In this document: piece by piece, positions 1 to 9,002 of the stretch
Numbering within the stretch: position 1 is the stretch's first letter
Layout of the letters: each line of letters begins with the position of its first letter
Source: Bacteroidales bacterium
GTDB taxonomy: Bacteria > Bacteroidota > Bacteroidia > Bacteroidales > UBA12077
DNA length: 64,000 bases
Reading direction: 5' to 3'
NCBI GenBank assembly: GCA_021108325.1
Contig: JAIORB010000080.1
Span: forward strand, 52,769 to 116,768
Translations under genes and position numbers: made by a program
Notes under the pieces: generated by a model
Databases searched by the model: none
What the model was told of the DNA's origin: nothing
The model's input: the letters and a program-made list of their open reading frames with translations, nothing else

Positions 1-2
1 CT

Positions 3-749
3 AAGGGCGAAAAACCGGAGTATTTACTTTGGATTGGAAGTGCAGGAGCATTTGATGATAGATATAAGAAAGTAACACGTGCATTTGTGAAAATTCTTAC
101 TCACCTGAATATAAGTTATGCTGTATTAGGAGTTGAAGAGTCATCGAGTGGTGATGTTGCCCGTCGTGCCGGTAACGAAATGCTATTTCAGATGCAGGCA
201 ATGACCAATATTGAGATCATGAATTCTTACGAAGTAAAAAAGATAATTACTTGCGATCCTCACGCATTCAATACATTTAAGAACGAATATCCAGATTATG
301 ACGGAAACTATGAAGTAATGCATCATACACAATTCCTTCAACAGTTAATTGCTGAAGGAAAAATTAAAATTGACAGTGATTTATTTAAGGATAAAATAAT
401 CACTTATCATGATCCTTGTTATCTTGGACGAGCAAATGGAGAATACAATGCTCCCAGAGAAGTTTTAGCTGCAATACCTTCAAAGAAGGTTGAGATGAAA
501 CGAAATAGAAGCAATGCATTATGTTGTGGTGCAGGTGGTGGACAAATGTTTAAAGAAGCCGAAAAAGGCGATAAAGAAATTTTTATTGAAAGAACTGAAG
601 ATGCCTTGGAAACAGGTGCAGAGATTATTGTAACTGCATGTCCTTATTGCATGGTTATGATGACCGATGGATTAAAATATAAAAACATAGAAGAAGAAAT
701 AAAAAATTACGATATTGCAGAATTAATTGAACAATCTTTAGAATTATAA
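3..749 (+). CDS. (Fe-S)-binding oxidoreductase, CCG-domain (HdrB/D-GlcF type), 5'-truncated
   Basis: The reading frame is open from the first bases of the window, so the gene starts upstream; an in-frame GTG at 87 is internal. The visible part carries two cysteine-rich CCG-type repeats, with key motifs TYHDPCYLGR and ALCCGAGGG and a final TACPYCMVMM, as in the subunits that bind noncubane or 4Fe-4S clusters in heterodisulfide reductase and glycolate oxidase GlcF. It ends 17 nt before an acyl-CoA dehydrogenase. In anaerobes such proteins sit with EtfAB and acyl-CoA dehydrogenases and probably pass electrons from acyl-CoA/ETF to a membrane carrier; that role is inferred from context. Identity of the family is clear, the partner is not. 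Confidence 0.85.
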   Translation, partial: KGEKPEYLLWIGSAGAFDDRYKKVTRAFVKILTHLNISYAVLGVEESSSGDVARRAGNEMLFQMQAMTNIEIMNSYEVKKIITCDPHAFNTFKNEYPDYDGNYEVMHHTQFLQQLIAEGKIKIDSDLFKDKIITYHDPCYLGRANGEYNAPREVLAAIPSKKVEMKRNRSNALCCGAGGGQMFKEAEKGDKEIFIERTEDALETGAEIIVTACPYCMVMMTDGLKYKNIEEEIKNYDIAELIEQSLEL

Positions 750-766
750 ATTAAACTTAAAATAAG

Positions 767-2551
767 ATGGAAAAAGATTTAACCATAAAAGGTGGTGAAT
801 TTTTATTGAAAAAAACTGAAGCCAACGATATTTTTATACCGGAAGATTTTGATGAAGAACAACAGATGATTGCACAAACATGTGACGATTTTCTTGAAAC
901 TGAAGTTTTTCCTATTCTTGACAGAATAGATTCTCAGGAAGAAGGATTAATGAGAAGTATAGTTGAAAAAGCAGGCGAGTTAGGCCTTTTAGGTGTTTCT
1001 ATACCTGAAGAATACGAAGGATTTGGACAATCATTTGTTACATCGATGCTTTCTAGTGAAAGAATGGGTGCCGGTTGTTCATTTGCTGTTGCTTTTTCTG
1101 CTCACACAGGAATTGGTTCATTACCTATTGCGTATTATGGAAATCATGAACAAAAACAAAAATATTTACCAAAACTCGCATCTGGTGAATGGGCTGGTGC
1201 ATATTGTTTAACTGAACCGGGAGCAGGTTCTGATGCAAATTCTGGTAAAACCAAAGCAGTTCTTTCTGAAGATGGTAAACATTATATCTTAAACGGACAA
1301 AAAATGTGGATCACCAACGGTGGTTTTGCTGATGTTCAGACAGTATTTGCTAAGATTGACAACGATAGAGTACTTAGTGCATTTATTGTTGAAAGAGCAT
1401 GGGATGGTATTGTTTTAAACCCTGAAGAAAAGAAAATGGGTATTAAAGGATCATCTACAAGACAAATTTTCTATAACGATGTTAAAGTTCCTGTTGAAAA
1501 CTTATTAGGTAAGCGTGGCGAAGGATTCAGAATTGCATTGAATATTCTTCACATGGGACGTATCAAGTTAGGTGGAAACGTTCTTGGAGCTGCTAAAAGA
1601 GCCATTTCTCAATCAGTTAATTATGCAAATGAACGTAAGCAATTTGGAATGTTGATTTCAAATTTCGGAGCAATTAAACACAAATTAGGTGAGCAGGTTA
1701 TTAAAACTTTTACTACTGAATCTGCGGTTTACAGAGTAAGTAAAGACATTGATGATGCTATTGAAGTAAATATAGCTCAAGACGGAGCTGATTATGGTAG
1801 ATCTGTTATGAATGCTTTTGGTGAATATGGAGCTGAAGCTGCTATAATGAAAGTGTTTGGCTCTGAAGCCCTTGATTATATAGCTGATGAAGCTGTTCAG
1901 ATAATGGGAGGAATGGGATACTCGGCTGAAATGTCTGCCGACAGAACATACAGAGATTCAAGAATCAACCGTATTTTTGAAGGAACCAACGAAATTAACC
2001 GTATTCTGTTAGCAGATACAATTATTAAACGAGGACAGAAAAATCATATACCCTTATTTGAAAAAGCAAAAGAAATTGTTGCGGGTTTAGATAATTTAAC
2101 GGATACTTTTAAACCTAAAGGATATTTTGAAGATAAATCTATTTTCGTTGAAAACTTTAAAAATATTGCTTTAATGTTAATGGAAGTTGCAGTTAATAAA
2201 TTTGATCGCAAGTTAGTGTATGAGCAGGAAGTATTATGTAGTATTTCTGATATTTTAATGAATGCTTATGTGGCCGAATCAACCATGCTGCGTGTGCAAA
2301 AGGTAGAATCTGTTAAATCAGAAGAATTTGTTAACTTATACAAAGATATGCTTGATGTGTATATATTTGAATCTGCTTCTTTAATTTATAAGCATGCATT
2401 GGATGCTATTTGTTCAATTGATGATAAAGAGATGACAGACAAATTAATTAAAGGAATTCAGATTTATACTAAAGTTGCCGGAGTTAACGTTAAAGACGCA
2501 CGTAGAAGAATAGCTGATAAGCTAATCGATGAAAACAAATACTGTTTCTAA
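767..2551 (+). CDS. acyl-CoA dehydrogenase with C-terminal extension
   Basis: A 594-residue flavoprotein expected to oxidise acyl-CoA to enoyl-CoA with ETF as electron acceptor. It has both family signatures: LTEPGAGSD near residue 150 and RINRIFEGTNEI near 400, with the catalytic glutamate at E405. The core is about 430 residues; the remaining 160 residues form the helical C-terminal extension seen in the longer acyl-CoA dehydrogenases. It follows the Fe-S oxidoreductase by 17 nt, so the two are likely co-transcribed for beta-oxidation or butyryl-CoA metabolism. A butyrate kinase lies 27 kb away. Substrate chain length cannot be told from sequence. A hairpin terminator follows. Confidence 0.93.
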   Translation: MEKDLTIKGGEFLLKKTEANDIFIPEDFDEEQQMIAQTCDDFLETEVFPILDRIDSQEEGLMRSIVEKAGELGLLGVSIPEEYEGFGQSFVTSMLSSERMGAGCSFAVAFSAHTGIGSLPIAYYGNHEQKQKYLPKLASGEWAGAYCLTEPGAGSDANSGKTKAVLSEDGKHYILNGQKMWITNGGFADVQTVFAKIDNDRVLSAFIVERAWDGIVLNPEEKKMGIKGSSTRQIFYNDVKVPVENLLGKRGEGFRIALNILHMGRIKLGGNVLGAAKRAISQSVNYANERKQFGMLISNFGAIKHKLGEQVIKTFTTESAVYRVSKDIDDAIEVNIAQDGADYGRSVMNAFGEYGAEAAIMKVFGSEALDYIADEAVQIMGGMGYSAEMSADRTYRDSRINRIFEGTNEINRILLADTIIKRGQKNHIPLFEKAKEIVAGLDNLTDTFKPKGYFEDKSIFVENFKNIALMLMEVAVNKFDRKLVYEQEVLCSISDILMNAYVAESTMLRVQKVESVKSEEFVNLYKDMLDVYIFESASLIYKHALDAICSIDDKEMTDKLIKGIQIYTKVAGVNVKDARRRIADKLIDENKYCF

Positions 2552-2572
2552 TATAATTTTTTTATTTAGTAC

Positions 2573-2604
2573 AAGCCTCTTTTTGAAAGATTAGGGGCTT
2601 TTTT
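2573..2604 (+). terminator. Rho-independent terminator after acyl-CoA dehydrogenase
   Basis: AAGCCTC (2573-2579) pairs with GGGGCTT (2594-2600) with one G-T wobble and is followed by a run of T. It separates the acyl-CoA dehydrogenase unit from the DUF2520 gene. Confidence 0.8.
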
Positions 2605-2665
2605 AATTTTTATCGGTTTGAAAGCTTAATAATTTCGATTAATTTTATGTTTTAAAAGAATTTAA

Positions 2666-3469
2666 ATGAGTTTCAATACTGATTTTAAAAATGGAATTGT
2701 AATTCTTGGAGCAGGTAATGTTGCAACTCATTTGTCTATTGCATTAAAAAAAGCAAACTTTTCTATTAAATGTGTTTACAGCAAAACGATTCAAGCTGCT
2801 AAAACACTGGCCTTAAAAGTTGATTCACATTATACTAACGAAATAAACCAGATTCCTGTTGAAGCCGATTTATATATTATTGCAGTAAAAGATGAAATAA
2901 TTGAAGAAATCATCAAACATATAAAATTAAAGTATGGAATTATTGTTCATACTGCAGGGAGTATATCAATGAATGTTTTTGAAAATCGATTTGAAAATTA
3001 TGGAGTGTTTTATCCTTTACAAACTTTTTCAAAATTCAGAGATATAGATTTTTCAACTGTTCCGGTTTGTATTGAAGCTAACGATGAAAAACTGGAAAAG
3101 ATACTTATTGATCTTGCAAAGTGTATTAGTAATAGTGTGCATCTTATTGATACCGAAAAAAGAAAGATGTTACATCTGGCGGCTGTTTTTGCTTGTAATT
3201 TTGCAAATCACATGTATTCTGTTGCTACAGAAATTTTAAATCAATCTGACATACCTTTTGATTTGCTGAAACCATTAATTATAGAAACTGCGCAAAAGGC
3301 GACTGATTCCGATCCGCAAAATGCGCAAACGGGACCAGCGGTAAGGAACGATCAAAATGTTATATTAAAGCATATAGAATTGCTAAAAGATAAGCCTGAA
3401 TTTGAGAAAATATATAGATTTGTAAGTGAAAGTATTTATAAATTAAATCAAAAAACTGATACTAATTAG
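2666..3469 (+). CDS. DUF2520 Rossmann-fold protein
   Basis: A 267-residue protein with a Rossmann nucleotide-binding start (GAGNVATH at residues 15-22) followed by a helical second domain, the layout of the DUF2520 family related to pyrroline-5-carboxylate and F420-dependent NADP reductases. The conserved HLAAVFACNFANHM stretch in the second half is typical of the family. The substrate is unknown. It lies 2 nt ahead of kdsC, starting a tight row of four genes (DUF2520, KdsC, UbiA, Maf) that recurs in Bacteroidota. Probably an NAD(P)-dependent enzyme; nothing more specific can be supported. Confidence 0.8.
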   Translation: MSFNTDFKNGIVILGAGNVATHLSIALKKANFSIKCVYSKTIQAAKTLALKVDSHYTNEINQIPVEADLYIIAVKDEIIEEIIKHIKLKYGIIVHTAGSISMNVFENRFENYGVFYPLQTFSKFRDIDFSTVPVCIEANDEKLEKILIDLAKCISNSVHLIDTEKRKMLHLAAVFACNFANHMYSVATEILNQSDIPFDLLKPLIIETAQKATDSDPQNAQTGPAVRNDQNVILKHIELLKDKPEFEKIYRFVSESIYKLNQKTDTN

Positions 3470-3471
3470 AA

Positions 3472-3978
3472 ATGGCAAATTTTAAAGAAGATCTTCAAAA
3501 TATAAAAGCATTTGTATTTGATGTTGATGGCGTTTTTACCGACGGGCAAATTTATCTTGATCCTAGCGGTGAGTTTGTGCGTTCAGTAAATATGAAAGAT
3601 GGATATGCTGTAAATTATGCATTAAAACAAGGATATATAATTGGAATTATTTCCGGAGGAAATTCGGAAGCAACAAAAAAGCGATTTCAATATCTTGGAA
3701 TAACAGATATCTATATGAATTCGAGAGATAAAGTAAATGATTTTGAAGATTTTTATTTTAAATATGGATTAAAACCAGAAGAAATACTTTATATGGGCGA
3801 TGATTTGCCTGACTATGAAGTAATGCAAATAGCAGGATTACCCACTTGCCCGTCTGATGCAGCAGAAGAAATTAAAGCTATATCAAAATATATATCAACA
3901 TTTAATAGTGGAAGGGGATGTGTGCGTGATGTAATTGAACAAGTTTTACGATTACAAGGGAAATGGAAAAAGTTCTAA
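3472..3978 (+). CDS. kdsC: 3-deoxy-D-manno-octulosonate 8-phosphate phosphatase (KdsC-type HAD)
   Basis: A 168-residue HAD phosphatase of the C0 (capless) type, the usual KdsC length. The nucleophile and acid/base aspartates are D17 and D19 in FDVDGVFTDG; the downstream motif YMGDDLPDYEVM supplies the metal-binding aspartates. KdsC removes phosphate from KDO-8-P in the cytoplasm during lipopolysaccharide inner-core synthesis. It starts 2 nt after the DUF2520 gene, so translation is probably coupled. Close relatives act on other sugar phosphates, so KDO specificity is an annotation by family. Confidence 0.88.
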   Translation: MANFKEDLQNIKAFVFDVDGVFTDGQIYLDPSGEFVRSVNMKDGYAVNYALKQGYIIGIISGGNSEATKKRFQYLGITDIYMNSRDKVNDFEDFYFKYGLKPEEILYMGDDLPDYEVMQIAGLPTCPSDAAEEIKAISKYISTFNSGRGCVRDVIEQVLRLQGKWKKF

Positions 3979-4008
3979 CCAAATACAATATAACCTGAAA
4001 TAAAAAAG

Positions 4009-4959
4009 ATGATAAATTTCTTACGTCTTATACGTTACAAAAACTTATTAATTATTGTTCTAACGCAATATTTAATGCGCTGGAGCATTATAAAACCAAT
4101 ACTTGAGGTTTATGAATTTAACTTACAGTTCTCAGAGCTGCACTTCTTTTTTCTGGTAATGGCAACAGTATTTATTACTGCAGCGGGATACGTAATTAAT
4201 GATTATTTCGACACCAAAACAGATTTAGTAAATCGACCGGAAACAGTTATTATAGGGAGAGTATTAAATCGTCGTTGGGCAATTTTATTACATGTAATTT
4301 TTAATACCATAGGTATTGGCTTAGGTGCATATATATCTTTTTATATTGGTATACCTATGTTGACTCTTGTTTTCGTTTTTATTACCGGTATTTTATGGTT
4401 TTATTCTACCACTTATAAACGTCAGTTTTTAATCGGGAATATAATCGTAGCAGTTCTTGTAGCCCTGGTTCCTTTGATGGTAATTCTTTTTGAAATTCCA
4501 TTGTTAAATAAAGAATATGGATTGCTAATGAAGGAATTGCGTTCCGATTTTACACATATTATATTGTGGGTTAGTGCATTTGCTATTTTTGCGTTTCTTC
4601 TTACAATGATCCGTGAAATTATTAAAGATATTGAAGACTTTGAAGGCGATAGTGCTTATGGTAGAAAAACCATGCCAATTGTTCTGGGTGTATTAAATTC
4701 AAAGATTGTTGTAATTACATTTATATTAACGACCCTGTTCTCACTGCTATATATTAATTTTAGATTCCTAAACGATCTAATTACCTTGATTTATTTTATA
4801 GTGTTTTTAATCATTCCATTGGTATTTCTTGTTTATAAAATAATTGTGGCAGAAGATAAAAAAGATTATCACAGAGCAAGTAATTTATCGAAATTGATCA
4901 TGCTTGCCGGTATCTCTTATGCTTTGGTTGCTAATTATATAATAATTCAGAATTTTTAA
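4009..4959 (+). CDS. UbiA-family prenyltransferase
   Basis: A 316-residue integral membrane protein with about eight or nine hydrophobic segments. The first aspartate-rich motif NDYFDTKTD lies near residues 63-71 and the second is KDIEDFEGD near 206-214; these bind the Mg-diphosphate of the prenyl donor in the UbiA superfamily. Bacteroidota homologues in this gene row are often called geranylgeranylglycerol-phosphate geranylgeranyltransferase, but the acceptor cannot be read from the sequence and menaquinone-type substrates are also possible. It lies 30 nt after kdsC and 11 nt before maf. Confidence 0.88.
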   Translation: MINFLRLIRYKNLLIIVLTQYLMRWSIIKPILEVYEFNLQFSELHFFFLVMATVFITAAGYVINDYFDTKTDLVNRPETVIIGRVLNRRWAILLHVIFNTIGIGLGAYISFYIGIPMLTLVFVFITGILWFYSTTYKRQFLIGNIIVAVLVALVPLMVILFEIPLLNKEYGLLMKELRSDFTHIILWVSAFAIFAFLLTMIREIIKDIEDFEGDSAYGRKTMPIVLGVLNSKIVVITFILTTLFSLLYINFRFLNDLITLIYFIVFLIIPLVFLVYKIIVAEDKKDYHRASNLSKLIMLAGISYALVANYIIIQNF

Positions 4960-4970
4960 TATTCGATTTT

Positions 4971-5561
4971 ATGTTTATTCCAAATATCGATGATTACAAA
5001 ATTATTTTGGCTTCACAATCTCCACGACGCCATTATTTGCTAAAAGAAATCGGATTAGAGTTTGAAATCAAGCTTAAACAATTTGTTGACGAAAGTTATC
5101 CGGATCATCTCAAAAAAGAAGAAATACCATTGTATATTGCTGGTAAGAAAGCAGAAATATATGGGAAGCTTGAGGATAATGAAATATTAATTACCGCCGA
5201 CACAATAGTTTGGTTAAAGGATAAAGTGCTTCAAAAGCCAATTGATCAGGATGACGCTATAAAAATATTAAAAGAGCTGTCCGGAAATTGTCATCAGGTT
5301 TATACTGGTGTTTGCATTAAATCAAATAATAAAGAAGTTTTGTTTTCAGCATGTACAGATGTATATTTTAAAAAACTTACTTATCCCGAAATCGATTATT
5401 ACATAAATCATTTTCAGCCATTTGATAAAGCAGGTGCTTATGGAATTCAGGAATGGATTGGGTATATTGGAGTCGAAAAAATAAATGGTTCGTTTTTTAA
5501 TGTAATGGGTTTGCCGATACAAAAATTATATACAGAACTGGATGATTTTATTAATGATTAA
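4971..5561 (+). CDS. maf: Maf-family nucleotide pyrophosphatase
   Basis: A 196-residue cytoplasmic protein matching the usual Maf length. The N-terminal signature is ASQSPRRHYLL (S15, S17, R19 and R20 in the substrate pocket), D77 in TADTIVW is the expected catalytic aspartate, and KAGAYGIQ is the late motif of the dTTP/UTP-hydrolysing (YhdE-like) subgroup. The likely role is removal of non-canonical or excess pyrimidine triphosphates. Tightly packed between the prenyltransferase and the peptidase gene. Confidence 0.92.
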   Translation: MFIPNIDDYKIILASQSPRRHYLLKEIGLEFEIKLKQFVDESYPDHLKKEEIPLYIAGKKAEIYGKLEDNEILITADTIVWLKDKVLQKPIDQDDAIKILKELSGNCHQVYTGVCIKSNNKEVLFSACTDVYFKKLTYPEIDYYINHFQPFDKAGAYGIQEWIGYIGVEKINGSFFNVMGLPIQKLYTELDDFIND

Positions 5562-5573
5562 ATAAATATTAAA

Positions 5574-7712
5574 ATGAAGAAAATAGCAATAGTTTTTACA
5601 ATACTGTTTTTTGGATTTGTAAATCTAAATAAAGCAGACGAAGGAATGTGGATTCCTTTATTGATTGAGAAGTTTAATATCGAAGATATGCAGGAGAAAG
5701 GTTTTAAACTTTCAGCGGAAGATATTTATAGTATTAATAAAGCTTGTATAAAGGATGCCATTGTTATTTTTGGTCGTGGATGTACGGGAGATCTTGTTTC
5801 AGATCAGGGCTTGTTATTAACGAACCATCATTGTGGTTATGGAGCTATACAAAAACACAGCTCTATTGAGCATGATTATTTAACAGATGGATTTTGGGCA
5901 ATGAATAAAACACAGGAATTGCCAAATCCTAACTTAACGGTAAAATTTTTAAATCGAATTGAAGATGTTACTGACAAGGTTTTAGGAAATGTTGCTGAAA
6001 ATCTTTCTGAAAAAGAAAGAGAAGTAATAATTGTTGCAAATATTGAAAAAATTAAAACTGAGGCAATAGGAGAAACTCAGTTGATTGCCAGTGTTAAACC
6101 ATTTTATTATGGTAATCAATACTATTTGTTTGTATACGAAGAATATAAAGATGTTCGTTTAGTTGGTGCACCTCCATCAGCAATTGGGAAATTTGGTGGC
6201 GATACTGACAATTGGGTGTGGCCGCGCCATACAGGTGATTTTTCTATTTTTAGAATTTATGCAGATAAAGACAATAAGCCTGCAGAATATTCTCCCGATA
6301 ATGTTCCATACAAGCCTAAAAAGTTTTTGCCGATTTCAATTAAAGGAATAAACGAAGGAGATTTTACATGGGTTTTAGGATACCCCGGAGGTACAATGCA
6401 ATATATTACTTCTGATGCAATTAAATTAATAAAAGATGTAAGGAATCCTGATAGGATAATGTTAAGAGATAAGCGCCTGGATGTGATGAATGCTTATATG
6501 GATAGGAATGATACAATACGCATAAAATATGCAAGCAAACATGCTCGTATAAGTAATTCATGGAAAAGGTGGAAGGGTGAAATTATTGGATTAGAGCGAT
6601 TAAATGCAATTGATAATAAAGTTGAATTTGAAAAAGAGTTTAATGAATGGGCATCTAATCATAATGAATATAAAAATGTTGTATCTGAATTAACTAATAT
6701 CTATGGAAATATTGAAAAATATGTTGTTGCATATGATTATTACAGGGAAGCAATAATGGCTGTCGAGATTGTAAATTTTGCAGCAAGATTTAATGATTTA
6801 ATAAAAATGAAAGATGCTGATATAGAAAAAGAGTTGCGGGATATAAAAATTGAAGAGCTAAAGAAGAGAATGCAAGATTTTTACAAAGATTATATTCAAT
6901 CCATCGATCAGGAAATTTTTAATGAACTTTTACCAATGTACTATTCAAATGTTGATCAGGAGTTTATTCCGGATTTGAGCGGATTAGGCCTGTCTGATAA
7001 TTATTCTCAGTTTATTGAATCATTATTTAGTTCTACTATTTTTAATAATAAAGATAAAATGCTTGAGCTTTTAAATTCAGAATCAGAAGATAATTTTAAA
7101 GTTTTAGAGAACGATCCGGTTTTTAAATTTTATAAAACATTTAATGAGTTATATACGAATGAGGTATTTCCTGTATATGATTCTTTGGATAATAGAGCTA
7201 ATAATCTTTATAGGAATTACATGAAAGGCATAATGGAAATGCAAAAGCATAAGGTTTTATTTCCTGATGCAAACTTCACGATGCGTGTATCTTATGGAGA
7301 AGTAAAAGGATCATACCCTCGTGATGGTGTCGAATATATTTATCAGACAACATTAGATGGTATAATTGAAAAGGACAATCCTAATATTTACGATTACGAT
7401 GTTCCTGATAAACTAAAGGATTTATACAAAACAAAGGATTATGGGATGTATGAGGTAGATGGTACTGTTCCTGTTTGCTTTATTGCAACGAATCATACAA
7501 CCGGAGGAAATTCCGGCAGTCCGGTTTTAGATTCAGAAGGTAATTTAATAGGATTAAATTTTGACAGAGTATGGGAAGGTATTATGAGTGATATGGTTTT
7601 TGATCCCGAACAAAGCAGGAATATTTCACTGGATATTCGTTATGTACTTTTTATTGTAGATAAATTTGCTGGAGCACAACATTTAATAAACGAAATGACT
7701 ATAATAGAATAA
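5574..7712 (+). CDS. S46 dipeptidyl-peptidase, DPP11 type (Asp/Glu-specific)
   Basis: A 712-residue periplasmic serine peptidase with an N-terminal signal peptide (hydrophobic residues 4-17). The catalytic triad is visible: H85/H86 in LTNHHCGY, D222 in RHTGDFS, and S647 in GGNSGSP. R665, 18 residues after the serine in NFDRVWEG, occupies the place of the arginine that makes Porphyromonas DPP11 prefer Asp or Glu at P1; DPP7 has glycine there. Family members remove dipeptides from oligopeptides that enter the periplasm and so feed amino-acid fermentation. It begins 12 nt after maf. The family call is firm; the specificity call depends on one residue plus local sequence. Confidence 0.93.
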   Translation: MKKIAIVFTILFFGFVNLNKADEGMWIPLLIEKFNIEDMQEKGFKLSAEDIYSINKACIKDAIVIFGRGCTGDLVSDQGLLLTNHHCGYGAIQKHSSIEHDYLTDGFWAMNKTQELPNPNLTVKFLNRIEDVTDKVLGNVAENLSEKEREVIIVANIEKIKTEAIGETQLIASVKPFYYGNQYYLFVYEEYKDVRLVGAPPSAIGKFGGDTDNWVWPRHTGDFSIFRIYADKDNKPAEYSPDNVPYKPKKFLPISIKGINEGDFTWVLGYPGGTMQYITSDAIKLIKDVRNPDRIMLRDKRLDVMNAYMDRNDTIRIKYASKHARISNSWKRWKGEIIGLERLNAIDNKVEFEKEFNEWASNHNEYKNVVSELTNIYGNIEKYVVAYDYYREAIMAVEIVNFAARFNDLIKMKDADIEKELRDIKIEELKKRMQDFYKDYIQSIDQEIFNELLPMYYSNVDQEFIPDLSGLGLSDNYSQFIESLFSSTIFNNKDKMLELLNSESEDNFKVLENDPVFKFYKTFNELYTNEVFPVYDSLDNRANNLYRNYMKGIMEMQKHKVLFPDANFTMRVSYGEVKGSYPRDGVEYIYQTTLDGIIEKDNPNIYDYDVPDKLKDLYKTKDYGMYEVDGTVPVCFIATNHTTGGNSGSPVLDSEGNLIGLNFDRVWEGIMSDMVFDPEQSRNISLDIRYVLFIVDKFAGAQHLINEMTIIE

Positions 7713-7719
7713 CAAAGGG

Positions 7720-7740
7720 GCGCTTTTAGCGCTATCTTTT
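7720..7740 (+). terminator. Short hairpin after the S46 peptidase gene
   Basis: GCGCT (7720-7724), loop TTT, AGCGC (7728-7732), then TATCTTTT. The stem is only five base pairs and the T run is broken, so it may be a weak or partial terminator before the next gene. Confidence 0.45.
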
Positions 7741-7753
7741 ATTAAAAGTTTAA

Positions 7754-8803
7754 ATGAGCCAAATTCAAGTTCGTATTAACGGAAGAGGAAATGCCTGGCC
7801 TGTAATGTTAAGTCAGAATCATCCATTTTATGATCGCATGAACTATAAAGATTTAGCCAATGCATCATGTTCTATAATAAAGACTGCCGAAAAGCAAACT
7901 GTAGAAAAAGATATTGAGTGGGATTTAATGATTGATGCCGGACATGGAGCAGTTCAGTATTTGCTTAAAAATTGTAATAGAATTCCTGAAGCACTTTTTA
8001 TAACACATTCACATATTGATCATACTCTTGGTATGGATTGGATAGTTCAAAGTTTTTATAAACTTAATAAAAAACCGTATCCTGTTTATACAACAGTTTT
8101 ATGTTGGGAAAAAGTAAAAGCAACATTCCCGCATTTAGAAGAGATGGTAGAGTTTAAAGAATTAATTCCTTATCAAAAAAAGACTATAGATGAAGTATCA
8201 GGAGTTGAGTTGATACCGTATCCGGTATATCATGGTAAAAGTGCTGAAGGTGCTACAATGCTGTTTTTTACAATTAAGGATGAAAAAACCCAAAAGAAAA
8301 TTCTTTTTACCGGTGACATATTATGTCCTTTGCTCAGAGATGAGGATTATCACACTATTTCGAATATTGATTTATTAGTAGCAGATGCAAATAACCGCTA
8401 CCCATATCCTAATTGTAATCATTGGAGCATACTAAAAGGTATTAACGATTATACGTCCGAAATTTTAAGGAATTTTATTGATAAAAATACAATAAGACTA
8501 TTTTTGTATCCACACTTAAACCATCAAATTTCAAATAATTACTGCCGATGTTTTGATTATTTTCTGAATAAGAAAATGCATATCAATAATTTTCCGTTAA
8601 CAATAAGTTCATTTGTTACAATGATAAAACCGAAAAAAACTGCTCTAATTCATTATAGCGGAAGCGAAGATGAAAAATATTATAGTGAAAAAATATTAAG
8701 TTCCTCAGAATTGATGTTGTGGGTAAAAAATGCTTTTCATGAATTAAATACTGAAACTAGATTTCTGGTACCATATGTTAGTCAACATATAGATTTTTCA
8801 TAG
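7754..8803 (+). CDS. Metallo-beta-lactamase-fold hydrolase
   Basis: A 349-residue cytoplasmic protein without a signal peptide. It has the metal-binding motif THSHIDH (H85, H87, D89, H90) and a downstream FTGD that should give the bridging aspartate. The C-terminal half carries HYSGSEDEKYY, which may supply a late histidine ligand. It is not close enough to RNase Z, glyoxalase II or the flavodiiron proteins to name a substrate from sequence. It lies 41 nt after the peptidase gene, past a weak hairpin, and may have its own promoter. Hydrolase of unknown substrate. Confidence 0.8.
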   Translation: MSQIQVRINGRGNAWPVMLSQNHPFYDRMNYKDLANASCSIIKTAEKQTVEKDIEWDLMIDAGHGAVQYLLKNCNRIPEALFITHSHIDHTLGMDWIVQSFYKLNKKPYPVYTTVLCWEKVKATFPHLEEMVEFKELIPYQKKTIDEVSGVELIPYPVYHGKSAEGATMLFFTIKDEKTQKKILFTGDILCPLLRDEDYHTISNIDLLVADANNRYPYPNCNHWSILKGINDYTSEILRNFIDKNTIRLFLYPHLNHQISNNYCRCFDYFLNKKMHINNFPLTISSFVTMIKPKKTALIHYSGSEDEKYYSEKILSSSELMLWVKNAFHELNTETRFLVPYVSQHIDFS

Positions 8804-8868
8804 CCTTGAAAACCTGCATATTAAATGCTTGCACAAGTACAAACCATGACTTTTGTCATATTTCTTTC

Positions 8869-8883
8869 TAAGAAATGTCATAT
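8869..8883. repeat. Small inverted repeat in the leader of hydrogenase operon 1
   Basis: TTTCTT-TCT-AAGAAA is a perfect 6-bp inverted repeat, flanked by two copies of TGTCATATT. A second dyad, AAACC-AAAT-GGTTT, lies at about 8919-8932. Both are upstream of the Rex-like sites and may bind a regulator, or be chance in AT-rich DNA. Confidence 0.35.
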
Positions 8884-8945
8884 TCTTCTGTATTTATGAA
8901 TTCTATCTTTATTTCTGAAAACCAAATGGTTTGAAATGATTTGAG

Positions 8946-8978
8946 TGTTATAAGAATAACACTGTTACAAAAATAACA
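8946..8978. promoter_or_regulatory. Tandem Rex-like operators upstream of hydrogenase operon 1
   Basis: Two palindromes of the form TGTTA-N6-TAACA: site A1 at 8946-8961 (spacer TAAGAA) and site A2 at 8963-8978 (spacer CAAAAA), offset by 17 bp. The half-sites and six-base spacer match the Rex operator TTGTTAA-N4-TTAACAA. They end only 24 nt before the ATG at 9003. I do not see a clear TAnnTTTG -7 box nearby, so whether Rex blocks the promoter or early elongation cannot be told. Confidence 0.8.
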
Positions 8979-9002
8979 ATAATTAAATAAAACTAGATCG
9001 AA

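Noticed and set aside
87..749. Complete 220-residue protein starting at GTG 87
   Set aside because: The frame is open and protein-like back to base 3, so the gene is cut by the window edge.
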